64,000 nt of DNA from Paraburkholderia xenovorans LB400 (GTDB lineage: Bacteria > Pseudomonadota > Gammaproteobacteria > Burkholderiales > Burkholderiaceae). A program made the position numbers and the translations under genes. Of this stretch, positions 1-8,633 are shown in pieces; the first letter of the stretch is position 1; each line of letters starts with the position of its first letter. Under the pieces are notes generated by a model. The model saw only the letters and a program-made list of their open reading frames with translations. It was not told where the DNA came from and did not search any database. The DNA is taken from contig NC_007952.1 of the NCBI RefSeq assembly GCF_000013645.1, positions 2,294,001 to 2,358,000 of the forward strand, read 5' to 3'.

Positions 1-392
1 TCACCGAAACCGTGCTGATGGACAACGCGGAGAACTATCTCACCATGATCAACGCGATCCGCGCGCTCGGGGTCAAGCTCTCGCTCGACGATTTCGGCAT
101 CGGCTACTCGAGCCTCAGCTATCTGAACCGTTTTCCCCTCGACCGGCTCAAGATCGATCGGGCGTTCGTGCTCGACATGCTCGATGCCCGCGCGGACCTC
201 GCCATCGTCCGCGCGATCATCGAACTGGGGCACGAGCTGGGCTTGCGGGTGGTCGCCGAGGGCGTCGAAAGCGAGCATCAGGCGCGCATCCTGCGCACGA
301 TCGGTTGCGACGAACTGCAGGGCTTTCTGTTCTCCAAAGCGTTGTCGCCGGCCGATTTATGGTCGTGGACGAACGCGCGCAAGGTGGCCTGA
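1..392 (+). CDS. EAL-domain cyclic-di-GMP phosphodiesterase, C-terminal part
   Basis: The gene enters from outside the window, with the frame open from base 3. What remains is the second half of an EAL domain. The SLDDFGIGYSSLSYL block (metal-binding DD), the LKIDRAF block (catalytic Lys), the VVAEGVES block (Glu) and the ELQGFLFSKAL block (Gln of the QG motif) are all present. This half therefore looks catalytically intact for cyclic-di-GMP hydrolysis. The N-terminus, with the EAL motif itself and any sensor or GGDEF domain, lies upstream and cannot be judged. A GTG at base 12 lies inside the domain and is not the start. Confidence 0.9.
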   Translation, partial: TETVLMDNAENYLTMINAIRALGVKLSLDDFGIGYSSLSYLNRFPLDRLKIDRAFVLDMLDARADLAIVRAIIELGHELGLRVVAEGVESEHQARILRTIGCDELQGFLFSKALSPADLWSWTNARKVA

Positions 393-410
393 GCGGCACG
401 GTGTCTTTCT

Positions 411-447
411 CACGGTCGTGCACGGTCGTGCGCGGTCGTGCGCGGTT
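411..447. repeat. 10-bp tandem repeat, 3.7 copies
   Basis: Just after the EAL gene, CACGGTCGTG occurs twice in a row, followed by CGCGGTCGTG and CGCGGTT. It is a short local slippage repeat with no further structure seen. Confidence 0.75.
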
Positions 448-493
448 CCCGCCGGCGCGGACGCATGACGGCGGCGGGAACCGCTCGCGCTCA

Positions 494-513
494 CGAGACC
501 GGATAAAGTCTCG
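494..513 (+). terminator. Weak candidate terminator of the EAL gene
   Basis: CGAGAC (494-499) pairs with GTCTCG (508-513) around an 8-nt loop. Only a short T-bearing stretch follows. The stem is weak. Confidence 0.3.
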
Positions 514-602
514 CCCATTTCGCTGCCAATGCCGGTTTTCCCACATACCGCCAGCTTACGACTTGTCATCCTGATGACTCGGACGTGCGGCGGGAGATGG
601 CC

Positions 603-881
603 ATGTCAGTCTATGTGGATGAAGGGTTCAGGCCCTGTGTGACGGAATGCGCGACGGTCGCGTTCCGGGTGTGCTGTGACGATCGGGCGCAGATCTTCGA
701 GGTCAGCGCCGAAGCACTCGTGACGTATTGCGGTGCGGCGAGCAAGCGAAAGCAGGACCTGCTCGTCGCATTCGAAGACGCGCAGCTGGAAATCCTCTCG
801 GTAGCGGCGCAGAAATGGACATTCAGACCGACGGAGCCGGTGCGTCTCGGCCTCGACGAATTCCGAATGGTCAGACATTAG
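603..881 (+). CDS. Small DUF1488-like protein of unknown function
   Basis: A 92-residue soluble protein. The ATG at 603 is chosen because GGGAGA lies about 8 nt upstream; an in-frame ATG at 585 would only add MRREMA. The pattern (VAFRV..DDR.QIFEVSAEAL, then K..DLLVAFED...EILSVA) resembles the small DUF1488 proteins common in Burkholderia, but this rests on visual likeness only. There is no signal peptide and no cysteine cluster. It stands alone between the EAL gene and the PhnD-like gene. The function is not known. Confidence 0.6.
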   Translation: MSVYVDEGFRPCVTECATVAFRVCCDDRAQIFEVSAEALVTYCGAASKRKQDLLVAFEDAQLEILSVAAQKWTFRPTEPVRLGLDEFRMVRH

Positions 882-906
882 ACGGCGGGCATGCCAGAAT
901 AGCGCC

Positions 907-1698
907 ATGACCTGGATCGCCGCCCTGCCCATGTATAACGTCACGCCCGCGCTCGACCTGGAGTGGCGCGAGTGGCTCGCCGACGTGCTGCGCCGGGTCA
1001 AGCCCGCGTGCCGCATCGTCGAACCGGACGAGGAATTGCATGGCTTCTGGCGGCGCCCCAATCTGCTGATCTCGCAGACCTGCGGCTACCCGTTCATGCA
1101 CGGCCTGCACGAACAGGTGCAACTGATCGCCACGCCGCGCTTCGACGCGCCCGGCTGCGAGGGCGCCCATTATTCGAGCGTACTGGTCACGCGCGCGGAT
1201 GCACCGTTCGATACGCTGGCGGCATGCCGCGGCGCACGTGCCGCCTACAACCAGGAAGATTCGAATAGCGGCATGAACGTGTTTCGCCACGCCGTGGCGC
1301 CGCTCGCGCGCGCCGGCCTGTTTTTCCGCGCGGCGTTGCGAACCGGCTCGCATCTCGGCTCCTTGCGCGCGGTGGCGGAAAATCGCGCGGATATCGCGGC
1401 GATCGATTGCGTGACCTTCGCTTTCGTGTGCGACGAAATGCCGGAACTGGCCCGTCAGGTTCGCCGGATCGGCACGACGGCGCCCTCGCCGGGGCTGCCG
1501 CTGATCGCCTCCGGCACGGTGCCCACGGCAACGGTCGAAGCCTTGCGCGAAGCGTTGAACGAAGTGCTCGCCGCCCAGCCCGAGCGTGCGAAACGCCTGC
1601 GTTTGCAGGGGTTTTCCGTGTTGCCGCGCTCGGACTACGAACGCATCGAGCAACTCGAAAACGAAGCGCGCGCCGTCGGCTATACGCGCCTCGCCTGA
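907..1698 (+). CDS. PhnD-like substrate-binding protein without signal peptide
   Basis: A 263-residue protein of the phosphate/phosphite/phosphonate-binding (PhnD/type 2 periplasmic) fold. Typical elements are the N-terminal MYNVTP strand, LISQTCGYPF near residue 60, the YSSVLVTR strand, the AAYNQEDSNSGMNVFRHA segment (ligand loop) and GSHLGSLRAVAENRADIAAID. It starts directly at the first beta strand with no signal peptide, so it is probably cytoplasmic. No ABC ATPase or permease gene is adjacent. It converges on liuD, with only 15 bp between the stops. The ligand is unknown, and a role in phosphonate transport is unlikely without partners. Confidence 0.75.
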   Translation: MTWIAALPMYNVTPALDLEWREWLADVLRRVKPACRIVEPDEELHGFWRRPNLLISQTCGYPFMHGLHEQVQLIATPRFDAPGCEGAHYSSVLVTRADAPFDTLAACRGARAAYNQEDSNSGMNVFRHAVAPLARAGLFFRAALRTGSHLGSLRAVAENRADIAAIDCVTFAFVCDEMPELARQVRRIGTTAPSPGLPLIASGTVPTATVEALREALNEVLAAQPERAKRLRLQGFSVLPRSDYERIEQLENEARAVGYTRLA

Positions 1699-1713
1699 AC
1701 TGCGGCCTGGCGG

Positions 1714-3753
1714 CTACTGCACGTCCAGCACCAGAAGCTGCGCGCCATCGGCCACCTGATCGCCAACCGCATACAGTACCTCCGAGACCGTACCCGCAGC
1801 CGGCGCACCAATGGTGTGCTCCATCTTCATCGCTTCCATCACGATGAGCGGCGTGCCCTTCTCCACCACGGTACCCGGCTCCACCAGCACCGCGATCACC
1901 TTGCCCGGCATCGGCGCGGTCAAACGGCCTTCGCCGCCTTCGGCGTCCGCGGCGTGGGCGAGCAGGTTTTGCCATTCGAACGCCAGCGCTTCGCCGAGGC
2001 AGAACACATGGAACGTATCGCCGTCGACGAACACGCGGCCCGTTGCGCGCGCGTCGACGATCGTTGCGCGGAATTCATGCGGGCCGCTGCCGTCCGACCA
2101 TTTGAAGTCCTCACGCACGCCGTCGTGTTCGAGCGTTTGCGTGCCGCCGTCGCGCGCGAACGTGACCGTGAACAGGCCCGCGCTCTCGCCGCCGCTGTCT
2201 ATGTCGCGCCAGCCGAGCGTCTGCGTATAGCCGCCATTCAGACGCCAGTGCGACAACGCATCCCACGGCGACGCGCCGTGCGCCGTGCCGCCCTCGCGCG
2301 TGAGCAGCGCCGCGCAGGCGAGCGCCAGCGCTTCCTTGTACGGCTTCTTGCGCGGCGCGAACAGGGCGTCGTGATGGCGCTCGATCAGGCCCGTGTCGAG
2401 ATCGCCCGTTGCAAACGGCTCGCTCGCAACAATGCTCTGCAGAAACTCGACGTTGGTATGCGGGCCGACCACCTCGCACGCATGCAGCGCGCGGCTCAGG
2501 CGCGCGAGCGCCTCTTCGCGCGTGGCGCCGTGCACGATCAGCTTGGCGATCATCGGATCGTAAAACGGCGTGATGGTGTCGCCTTCACGCACGCCGCTGT
2601 CGATACGCACCGGCGCCTTGCGTCCCGGCTCGCCGAGGCCCGACGCATCGATTGCGAATTCCACGCCTTCCGGCATGCGCAGATGTTTGAGCGTGCCCGT
2701 CGACGGCAGAAAGCCGCGCGCCGGATGCTCGGCGTAGATACGCGCTTCGATCGCGTGCCCGTCGATCTTCAACTGTTCCTGCGTGAGCGGCAGCGGTTGA
2801 TCAGCGGCCACACGCAGTTGCCATTCCACCAGGTCCTGGCCGGTCACCATTTCCGTGACCGGATGCTCGACCTGCAGGCGCGTGTTCATTTCCATGAAGT
2901 AGAACTCGCCCGTGCTGGTCATGATGAACTCGACCGTGCCCGCACCGACGTAATTCACCGCGCGCGCGGCGGCCACCGCGGCCTCGCCCATTTCGCGCTT
3001 GATTTCAGCGGACAAGCCGGGCGCCGGCGCTTCCTCCAGCACTTTCTGGTGACGCCGCTGCACCGAACAATCGCGATCGAACAGATAGACCGCGCCGCCG
3101 TGGCGATCCGCGAACACCTGCACTTCCACGTGACGCGGCCGCGTCAGGTACTTTTCGATCAGCACGCGATCATTGCCGAAGCTGCTCGCGGCTTCGCGCT
3201 TGCACGACGCGAGCGCCGCCGCGAAATCCTCACTGCGCTCCACCACCCGCATGCCCTTGCCGCCACCGCCGGCGCTGGCTTTGAGCAGCACCGGATAACC
3301 GATCGCATTCGCCTCGCGGTGCAGCAGTTGCGCGTCCTGATCGTCGCCGTGATAACCCGGCACGAGCGGCACGGCGGCCGCATGCATCAGCGCCTTTGCG
3401 GCGGCCTTCGATCCCATTGCGGCAATGGCTTCGACCGGCGGTCCGATAAAGACGATGCCGGCCGCCTCGCACGCTTGCGCGAAATCTTCATTCTCCGACA
3501 GAAAGCCATAGCCCGGATGCACCGCCTGCGCGCCGGTGGCGCGTGCGGCCTCGATGATGCGCTCGACGCGCAGATAACTTTCCGCCGCGCTCGAACCGCC
3601 GATATGCACCGCCTCGTCACAGGCGGCCACGTGTTTCGCGTTGGCGTCCGCATCGGAATAGACGGCCACGCTCGCGATGCCGAGCCGCTTGCAGGTCGCG
3701 GCGACGCGGCACGCAATCTCGCCCCGGTTGGCAATCAGGATCTTGTTGAACAT
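1714..3753 (-). CDS. liuD: Methylcrotonyl-CoA carboxylase biotin-carrying (alpha) subunit
   Basis: This 679-residue subunit carboxylates biotin with ATP and bicarbonate and carries it to the LiuB carboxyltransferase, converting 3-methylcrotonyl-CoA to 3-methylglutaconyl-CoA in leucine breakdown. Domains in order: biotin carboxylase N-domain (MFNKILIANRGEIACRV), ATP-grasp core (KASAGGGGKGMRVV, EFIMTSTGEFYFMEMNTRLQVEHPVTE), C-domain, a linker, and a C-terminal biotinyl domain with the EAMKMEH lysine site about 40 residues before the end. Length fits MCC alpha (about 650-680). It is the last gene of liuABCD, 81 bp after liuC. The name rests largely on the operon; propionyl- or geranyl-CoA carboxylase alpha would look similar. 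Confidence 0.9.
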   Translation of the reverse strand: MFNKILIANRGEIACRVAATCKRLGIASVAVYSDADANAKHVAACDEAVHIGGSSAAESYLRVERIIEAARATGAQAVHPGYGFLSENEDFAQACEAAGIVFIGPPVEAIAAMGSKAAAKALMHAAAVPLVPGYHGDDQDAQLLHREANAIGYPVLLKASAGGGGKGMRVVERSEDFAAALASCKREAASSFGNDRVLIEKYLTRPRHVEVQVFADRHGGAVYLFDRDCSVQRRHQKVLEEAPAPGLSAEIKREMGEAAVAAARAVNYVGAGTVEFIMTSTGEFYFMEMNTRLQVEHPVTEMVTGQDLVEWQLRVAADQPLPLTQEQLKIDGHAIEARIYAEHPARGFLPSTGTLKHLRMPEGVEFAIDASGLGEPGRKAPVRIDSGVREGDTITPFYDPMIAKLIVHGATREEALARLSRALHACEVVGPHTNVEFLQSIVASEPFATGDLDTGLIERHHDALFAPRKKPYKEALALACAALLTREGGTAHGASPWDALSHWRLNGGYTQTLGWRDIDSGGESAGLFTVTFARDGGTQTLEHDGVREDFKWSDGSGPHEFRATIVDARATGRVFVDGDTFHVFCLGEALAFEWQNLLAHAADAEGGEGRLTAPMPGKVIAVLVEPGTVVEKGTPLIVMEAMKMEHTIGAPAAGTVSEVLYAVGDQVADGAQLLVLDVQ

Positions 3754-3834
3754 GAAGTGTCTCGATGAAGTGTGCCGTTTTATCGGGGCTGTTGTTCTGG
3801 TCAGGACGCGGCAAGCGCCCCGGAATGTGTTGCT

Positions 3835-4620
3835 TCAGTCGCGCCAGGCGGGCGCGCGTTTTTCGAGGAACGACGCGACGCCTTCGCGGCCTTCCACGCC
3901 GGCACGCGTGCGCGCGATGCGCGCCGCCGTGTCCGCGATCAGGGCCTCGTTCAACTCGTGGCCCGCGATATCCTGCACGAGTTGTTTGCACGCGCGCACG
4001 GCTTGCGGACCGTTTGCGCAGAGCGTCTCCGCAATCTGCCGCACGGTGGCGTCGAGTTGCTCCATGCTTACCGCTTCGCTGACGAGCCCGAGACGCAGCG
4101 CCGTCGCGCAGTCGAACTGCTCGGCGGTGATGAAATAGCGGCGCGACGCCTGCTCGCCCAGCGCACGAATCACATAAGGCGCGATGGTGGCGGGAATCAG
4201 GCCGAGGCGTGCCTCCGAAAGGCAGAAGCGCGCGCTTTCGACGGCCACCACGATGTCGCACGCCGAGATCAAGCCCATGCCGCCCGCGTACGCGTCGCCA
4301 TTCACGCGCGCGATCACCGGCTTGTTGCAGCGATAGATCGACGACAGCATGTTCGCCAGCAGCATTGCGTCGGCACGGTTCTCGTCGTCCGAGTAGCCGG
4401 CCATCTTCTTCATCCAGTTCAGATCGGCGCCTGCGCAGAAGGCCTTGCCATTCGCGGCAAGCACTACCGCGCGCACGTCGTCGCGATCGTTGAGCGCCGT
4501 GAAGGCAGAGGTCACTTCGGCGATCATCGTTTCGTTGAACGCGTTGCGCACGTCCGGGCGATTCAACGTGACCGTGGCGATCTGTCCGGCGAATTCGACT
4601 GTCAGTGTTTCGTATTGCAT
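3835..4620 (-). CDS. liuC: Methylglutaconyl-CoA hydratase (enoyl-CoA hydratase family)
   Basis: A 261-residue crotonase-fold enzyme expected to hydrate 3-methylglutaconyl-CoA to HMG-CoA. The two oxyanion-hole segments are visible: AFCAGADLNWM (about residues 60-70) and GDAYAGGMGLISACD (about 107-122), followed by the SEARLGLIPATIAPYV stretch with the catalytic-region Glu. The ATG is preceded by GGGAG on the coding strand. The position between liuB and liuD, on the same strand with short gaps, supports the leucine role over general beta-oxidation. Confidence 0.88.
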   Translation of the reverse strand: MQYETLTVEFAGQIATVTLNRPDVRNAFNETMIAEVTSAFTALNDRDDVRAVVLAANGKAFCAGADLNWMKKMAGYSDDENRADAMLLANMLSSIYRCNKPVIARVNGDAYAGGMGLISACDIVVAVESARFCLSEARLGLIPATIAPYVIRALGEQASRRYFITAEQFDCATALRLGLVSEAVSMEQLDATVRQIAETLCANGPQAVRACKQLVQDIAGHELNEALIADTAARIARTRAGVEGREGVASFLEKRAPAWRD

Positions 4621-4651
4621 CGTCGCAGCTCCCGCGCTTCGTCGCGCATCG

Positions 4652-6259
4652 TCACATTCTGAACACGCCGAAACGCGTGTCTTCGATCGGCGCGTTCATC
4701 GCGGCCGACAAACCGAGACCGAGCACGTCGCGCGTTTGCGCCGGATCGATCACGCCGTCGTCCCACAGCCGCGCGCTCGCATAGTACGGATGGCCCTGAT
4801 GTTCGTATTGTTCGCGGATCGGCTGCTTGAACGCCTCTTCTTCTTCAGCGCTCCACGTACCGCCCTTGCCTTCGATGCCGTCGCGCTTGACCGTGGCCAG
4901 CACCGACGCCGCCTGCTCGCCGCCCATCACCGAGATGCGCGCGTTCGGCCACATCCACAGAAAGCGCGGCGAATACGCGCGGCCGCACATGCCGTAATTG
5001 CCCGCGCCGAACGAGCCGCCGATGATCACCGTGAACTTCGGCACCCTGGCCGTGGCCACCGCCGTCACCATCTTCGCGCCGTTGCGCGCGATGCCTTCGT
5101 TTTCGTATTTGCGGCCCACCATGAAGCCGGTGATGTTCTGCAGGAACACTAACGGAATCTTGCGCTGGCAGCACAGCTCGATAAAGTGCGCGCCCTTGAG
5201 CGCGGACTCCGAAAACAGAATGCCGTTGTTGGCGATGATGCCAACCGGATGCCCCCAGATATGCGCGAAGCCGGTGACGAGCGTGGTGCCGTAGCGCGCC
5301 TTGAACTCGTCGAACGCGGAGTCGTCGACGATCCGCGCGATCACCTCGCGGATATCGAACGGCTTGCGGGTATCCACGGGAATCACGCCGTACATGCTCT
5401 TCACGTCGTAGCGCGGCGGCTTCGGTTCCTGCAACGCGACCGGCACCTGCTTGCGGCGATTCAGGTTGCCGACGATGCTGCGTGCAATCCCCAGCGCATG
5501 CGCGTCGTTCTGCGCGAGATGATCGACCACGCCGGACAAACGCGTATGCACGTCGCCGCCGCCGAGGTCTTCCGCGCTCACCACTTCACCGGTCGCGGCT
5601 TTCACCAAAGGCGGCCCGCCGAGAAAAATCGTCCCCTGATTCCTGACGATGATCGATTCGTCGCTCATGGCCGGCACATACGCGCCGCCCGCGGTACACG
5701 AACCCATCACGACGGCGATCTGCGGAATGCCCGCGGCGGACAGATTCGCCTGGTTATAGAAGATGCGGCCGAAGTGATCGCGGTCGGGAAACACGTCGTC
5801 CTGGTTCGGCAGATTCGCGCCGCCCGAGTCGACCAGATACACGCACGGCAAGTGATTTTCAGCGGCGATTTCCTGCGCCCGCACGTGCTTTTTCACGGTA
5901 ACCGGGTAGTAGGTGCCGCCCTTGACGGTTGCATCGTTGCAGACGATCACGCACTCCTGCCCCGCGATCCGGCCAATCCCGGTGATGACGCCCGCGCCGG
6001 GCGCGTCGTTGTGATACATGCCGTAGGCCGCGAGTTGCGAGAACTCGAGAAACGGCGTGCCCGGATCGAGCAGTTGCGCGATCCGGTCGCGCGGCAGCAG
6101 TTTGCCGCGGCCCGTGTGTTTGTCGCGCGCCGCCTGGCCGCCGCCCAGCGCGAGCTTTTCGATCTTCGCGCGAAGATCGGCGACCAGCGCTTCGAGCGCC
6201 GCCGCGTTGGCGCGGAAGTCGTCCGAGCGCGGATTGAGCTTTGATTCGATGATCGGCAT
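4652..6259 (-). CDS. liuB: Methylcrotonyl-CoA carboxylase carboxyltransferase (beta) subunit
   Basis: A 535-residue acyl-CoA carboxyltransferase, the partner of LiuD. The N-terminal half holds the CoA-binding crotonase-like domain (TGIGRIAGQECVIVCNDATVKGG, YLVDSGGANLPNQDDVFPD, MGSCTAGGAYVPAMSDE). The C-terminal half carries the biotin-side domain (GIIANNGILFSESALKGAHFIELCCQR, GGSFGAGNYGMCGRAYSPRFLWMWPNARISVMG). The stretch naming LPNQDDVFPD and the length match MCC beta. The start has AGGAGA upstream, and the gene sits 32 bp before liuC. Confidence 0.93.
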   Translation of the reverse strand: MPIIESKLNPRSDDFRANAAALEALVADLRAKIEKLALGGGQAARDKHTGRGKLLPRDRIAQLLDPGTPFLEFSQLAAYGMYHNDAPGAGVITGIGRIAGQECVIVCNDATVKGGTYYPVTVKKHVRAQEIAAENHLPCVYLVDSGGANLPNQDDVFPDRDHFGRIFYNQANLSAAGIPQIAVVMGSCTAGGAYVPAMSDESIIVRNQGTIFLGGPPLVKAATGEVVSAEDLGGGDVHTRLSGVVDHLAQNDAHALGIARSIVGNLNRRKQVPVALQEPKPPRYDVKSMYGVIPVDTRKPFDIREVIARIVDDSAFDEFKARYGTTLVTGFAHIWGHPVGIIANNGILFSESALKGAHFIELCCQRKIPLVFLQNITGFMVGRKYENEGIARNGAKMVTAVATARVPKFTVIIGGSFGAGNYGMCGRAYSPRFLWMWPNARISVMGGEQAASVLATVKRDGIEGKGGTWSAEEEEAFKQPIREQYEHQGHPYYASARLWDDGVIDPAQTRDVLGLGLSAAMNAPIEDTRFGVFRM

Positions 6260-6308
6260 TACGTGGCTCTCCTGTTCGCCGCTTCTTATTCGCTTCGGGC
6301 CGTTGCGC

Positions 6309-7490
6309 TCATGCCGTTTCGGCGAACAATTCGCGGCCGATCAGCATGCGCCGGATTTCGCTCGTGCCGGCGCCGATTTCATAGAGCTTCGCGTCGCGCC
6401 ACAAGCGGCCGACCGGATATTCGTTGATATAGCCATTGCCGCCGAGAATCTGGATCGCCTCGCCCGCCATCCACGTGGCTTTTTCCGCCGTGTAGAGAAT
6501 CACCCCTGCGCAGTCTTTGCGCACCTGGCGCACATGTTCCTTGCCGAGCGTATCGAGTTGCCGGCCCACCGCGTACAGATACGCGCGGCATGCCTGCAAC
6601 GTGGTGTAGAGATCGGCGACCTTGCCCTGAATGAGCTGGAACTCGCCGATAGGCTGGCCGAACTGCTTGCGGTCGTGGATATACGGCACGACCGCGTCCA
6701 TGACCGCGACCATGATGCCCGTGGGCCCGCCCGCGAGCACGGCGCGTTCGTAGTCGAGGCCGCTCATCAGCACCTTCGCACCGCCGTTCAACTGGCCGAG
6801 AATATTTTCTTCCGGCACTTCCACGTCCTGGAACACCAGTTCGCCGGTATGCGAGCCGCGCATGCCGAGCTTGTCGAGTTTCTGCGCAACGGAGAAACCC
6901 TTCATGCCCTTCTCGACGATAAACGCGGTAATGCCGCGCGAATTCGCTTCGGGATCGGTTTTGGCGTAGACGACCAGCGTGTCGCAATCCGGGCCGTTGG
7001 TGATCCACATCTTCGTGCCGTTCAGCACATAGTGAGCGCCCTTCTTCTCCGCGCGCAGCTTCATGCTGACCACGTCCGAACCCGCGTTCGGCTCGCTCAT
7101 GGCAAGCGCGCCGACATGTTCGCCCGACACCAGCTTGGGCAAGTACTTCTGCTTCTGCGCTTCCGTGCCGTTGCGATGAATCTGGTTGACGCACAGATTC
7201 GAATGCGCGCCGTACGAGAGACCGACCGAGGCGGACGCGCGCGAGATTTCTTCCATGGCGATCATGTGCGCCGTGTAGCCCATGTTCGCGCCGCCGTATT
7301 CTTCCGAGACCGTCATGCCGAGCACGCCCAGATCGCCGAACTTGCGCCACAGGTCCATCGGAAACTGATCCGTGCGATCGATTTCCGCAGCGCGCGGAGC
7401 GATTTCTTTGGCAGCGAATCCCGCGATGCTGTCGCGCAGCATTTCGATTTCTTCGCCGAGCGGGAATTGCAAACCGGGCAGGTTGCTCAT
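6309..7490 (-). CDS. liuA: Isovaleryl-CoA dehydrogenase
   Basis: A 393-residue FAD acyl-CoA dehydrogenase that oxidises isovaleryl-CoA to 3-methylcrotonyl-CoA. The frame stays open 45 codons upstream, but the ATG at 7490 (MSNLPGLQFPLGEE) has TGGAGA in good position and matches the family N-terminus. The AMSEPNAGSD motif (about 130-138), KMWITNGP and the C-terminal YEIGAGTSEIRRMLIGREL signature are present. The catalytic Glu lies in LDYERAVLAGGP (about residue 248), the placement typical of isovaleryl-CoA dehydrogenases rather than short- and medium-chain enzymes. It is the first gene of the liu operon. Confidence 0.94.
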   Translation of the reverse strand: MSNLPGLQFPLGEEIEMLRDSIAGFAAKEIAPRAAEIDRTDQFPMDLWRKFGDLGVLGMTVSEEYGGANMGYTAHMIAMEEISRASASVGLSYGAHSNLCVNQIHRNGTEAQKQKYLPKLVSGEHVGALAMSEPNAGSDVVSMKLRAEKKGAHYVLNGTKMWITNGPDCDTLVVYAKTDPEANSRGITAFIVEKGMKGFSVAQKLDKLGMRGSHTGELVFQDVEVPEENILGQLNGGAKVLMSGLDYERAVLAGGPTGIMVAVMDAVVPYIHDRKQFGQPIGEFQLIQGKVADLYTTLQACRAYLYAVGRQLDTLGKEHVRQVRKDCAGVILYTAEKATWMAGEAIQILGGNGYINEYPVGRLWRDAKLYEIGAGTSEIRRMLIGRELFAETA

Positions 7491-7636
7491 TGCTGTGTCT
7501 CCAGAGTTCGTTGGCGGCCGGCCTGAATATAGGCGCCGACTGGTCCGAATGCGGCCCGGCGGACGGCGGCGGAACTGTTGACCCGCCTCTGTCGTCCCGC
7601 GTGGGGCGCAACGTTCAAGCCGCATTTCACGCCAGA

Positions 7637-7652
7637 TTTACGTAAGCGTCAA
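7637..7652. promoter_or_regulatory. Candidate Liu regulator operator
   Basis: TTTACGTAAGCGTCAA is an imperfect inverted repeat (TTTACG / CGTCAA, 5 of 6 pairs) in the liuA-TetR divergent gap, 147 bp upstream of liuA. From memory it resembles the ACGT-containing sites reported for proteobacterial leucine-catabolism regulators. It is not a proven site. Confidence 0.45.
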
Positions 7653-7662
7653 TAGGTATTTT

Positions 7663-7675
7663 TGAGTATCACTCA
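7663..7675. promoter_or_regulatory. Second palindrome in the liu control region
   Basis: TGAGT-ATC-ACTCA is a perfect 5+5 palindrome 10 bp past the first candidate operator. Spacing and symmetry fit a TetR-dimer site for the divergently encoded regulator. Confidence 0.35.
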
Positions 7676-7787
7676 GAAACTGGACCAACTGTGTAGAAAG
7701 CCGCTGCGGCGTGATAGGATTGTCATCAAGGGTTCATTCGGCGTGCTTTCATGTCGAATCTGACCAACAAATCTGAACTGGACTCAT

Positions 7788-8534
7788 ATGACGGTTGCCA
7801 CGAAGGCCGAGTTACCCGCCTCGCGCCGCCAGCCGGCCGGGCGCAAGTCGCAGCAACGCGTGAAGGAGATCCTCCAGGCGGGGCGCGACGTGTTCTCCGA
7901 AAAGGGCTACGAGCGCGCGACGACCGCCGAGATCGCGCAGCGTCTCGGCATTTCCGAGGCGACCGTGTTCAGCTATTTCCGCGGCAAACGCGAGTTGTGC
8001 GCGCGGGTGATCGGCGACTGGTACGACGAGATCATCGATGCGATCGAATCCGGCTTGCCGCGCGACGGCAATGTGCGGCAACAGTTCGCGTTCATCGTTC
8101 GCACGCATTTGCGGCTGATGCTCGTGAACGGCACCGATCTATGCGCACTGGTGTTATCCGAAGGGCGGGCGCGCCACCACGAGTTGAGCGAAGCGCTCAC
8201 GGAGTTGCAGCGCCGCTATACCGCCCCGTTGATGCGCGTGCTTGCACAGGGCCAGGAGAGCGGGCAGATTCGCGGCGACATGCCCCTGCGCCTGCTGCGC
8301 TCGATGGTGTTTGGGCCAATGGAGCACGTGCTGTGGGATGCCACGCTCGCGAACCGGCACATCGATATCGATGCGACCGCGGATCGGCTCATCGACGTGT
8401 TGTGGGCCGCGCTCACGCCGCCGGATCTGGCGGTAAGCGCCCTGCAACAGTTCAGAGTGGAAGTGGCGGAGGCGAACCGCCGCTTCGAAGAAGCCGCGCG
8501 TCACGCGGCAGGTGCGCCTCGCGGCGGCGAATGA
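7788..8534 (+). CDS. TetR-family regulator, probable controller of the liu operon
   Basis: A 248-residue TetR protein. The N-terminal helix-turn-helix is clear: QRVKEILQAGRDVFSEKGYERATTAEIAQRLGIS followed by EATVFSYFRGKREL (about residues 24-70). The rest is an all-helical ligand domain. It is transcribed away from liuA across a 297-bp gap with two palindromes, the usual layout for a local repressor. A TetR-type regulator (LiuQ) is known to control leucine catabolism in some beta-proteobacteria, so this is a natural candidate, but I have no alignment. The RBS before ATG 7788 is weak. Confidence 0.85.
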   Translation: MTVATKAELPASRRQPAGRKSQQRVKEILQAGRDVFSEKGYERATTAEIAQRLGISEATVFSYFRGKRELCARVIGDWYDEIIDAIESGLPRDGNVRQQFAFIVRTHLRLMLVNGTDLCALVLSEGRARHHELSEALTELQRRYTAPLMRVLAQGQESGQIRGDMPLRLLRSMVFGPMEHVLWDATLANRHIDIDATADRLIDVLWAALTPPDLAVSALQQFRVEVAEANRRFEEAARHAAGAPRGGE

Positions 8535-8633
8535 CAGGCACAGGCGCGCTTTTCCGGTTCTTCGAGGTTTAGGCCGTCCGGCGCAAAAACGGCTAATCTA
8601 CAGCTTCCCTGCGAAGCCAGATGGAGAACCCAA

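Noticed and set aside
907..1698. Phosphonate ABC transport operon
   Set aside because: Only the PhnD-like protein is present, without signal peptide, ATPase or permease.
1816..3768. 650-codon plus-strand frame opposite liuD
   Set aside because: Shadow of the biotin carboxylase gene; Arg/His-rich with no motif and no ribosome site.
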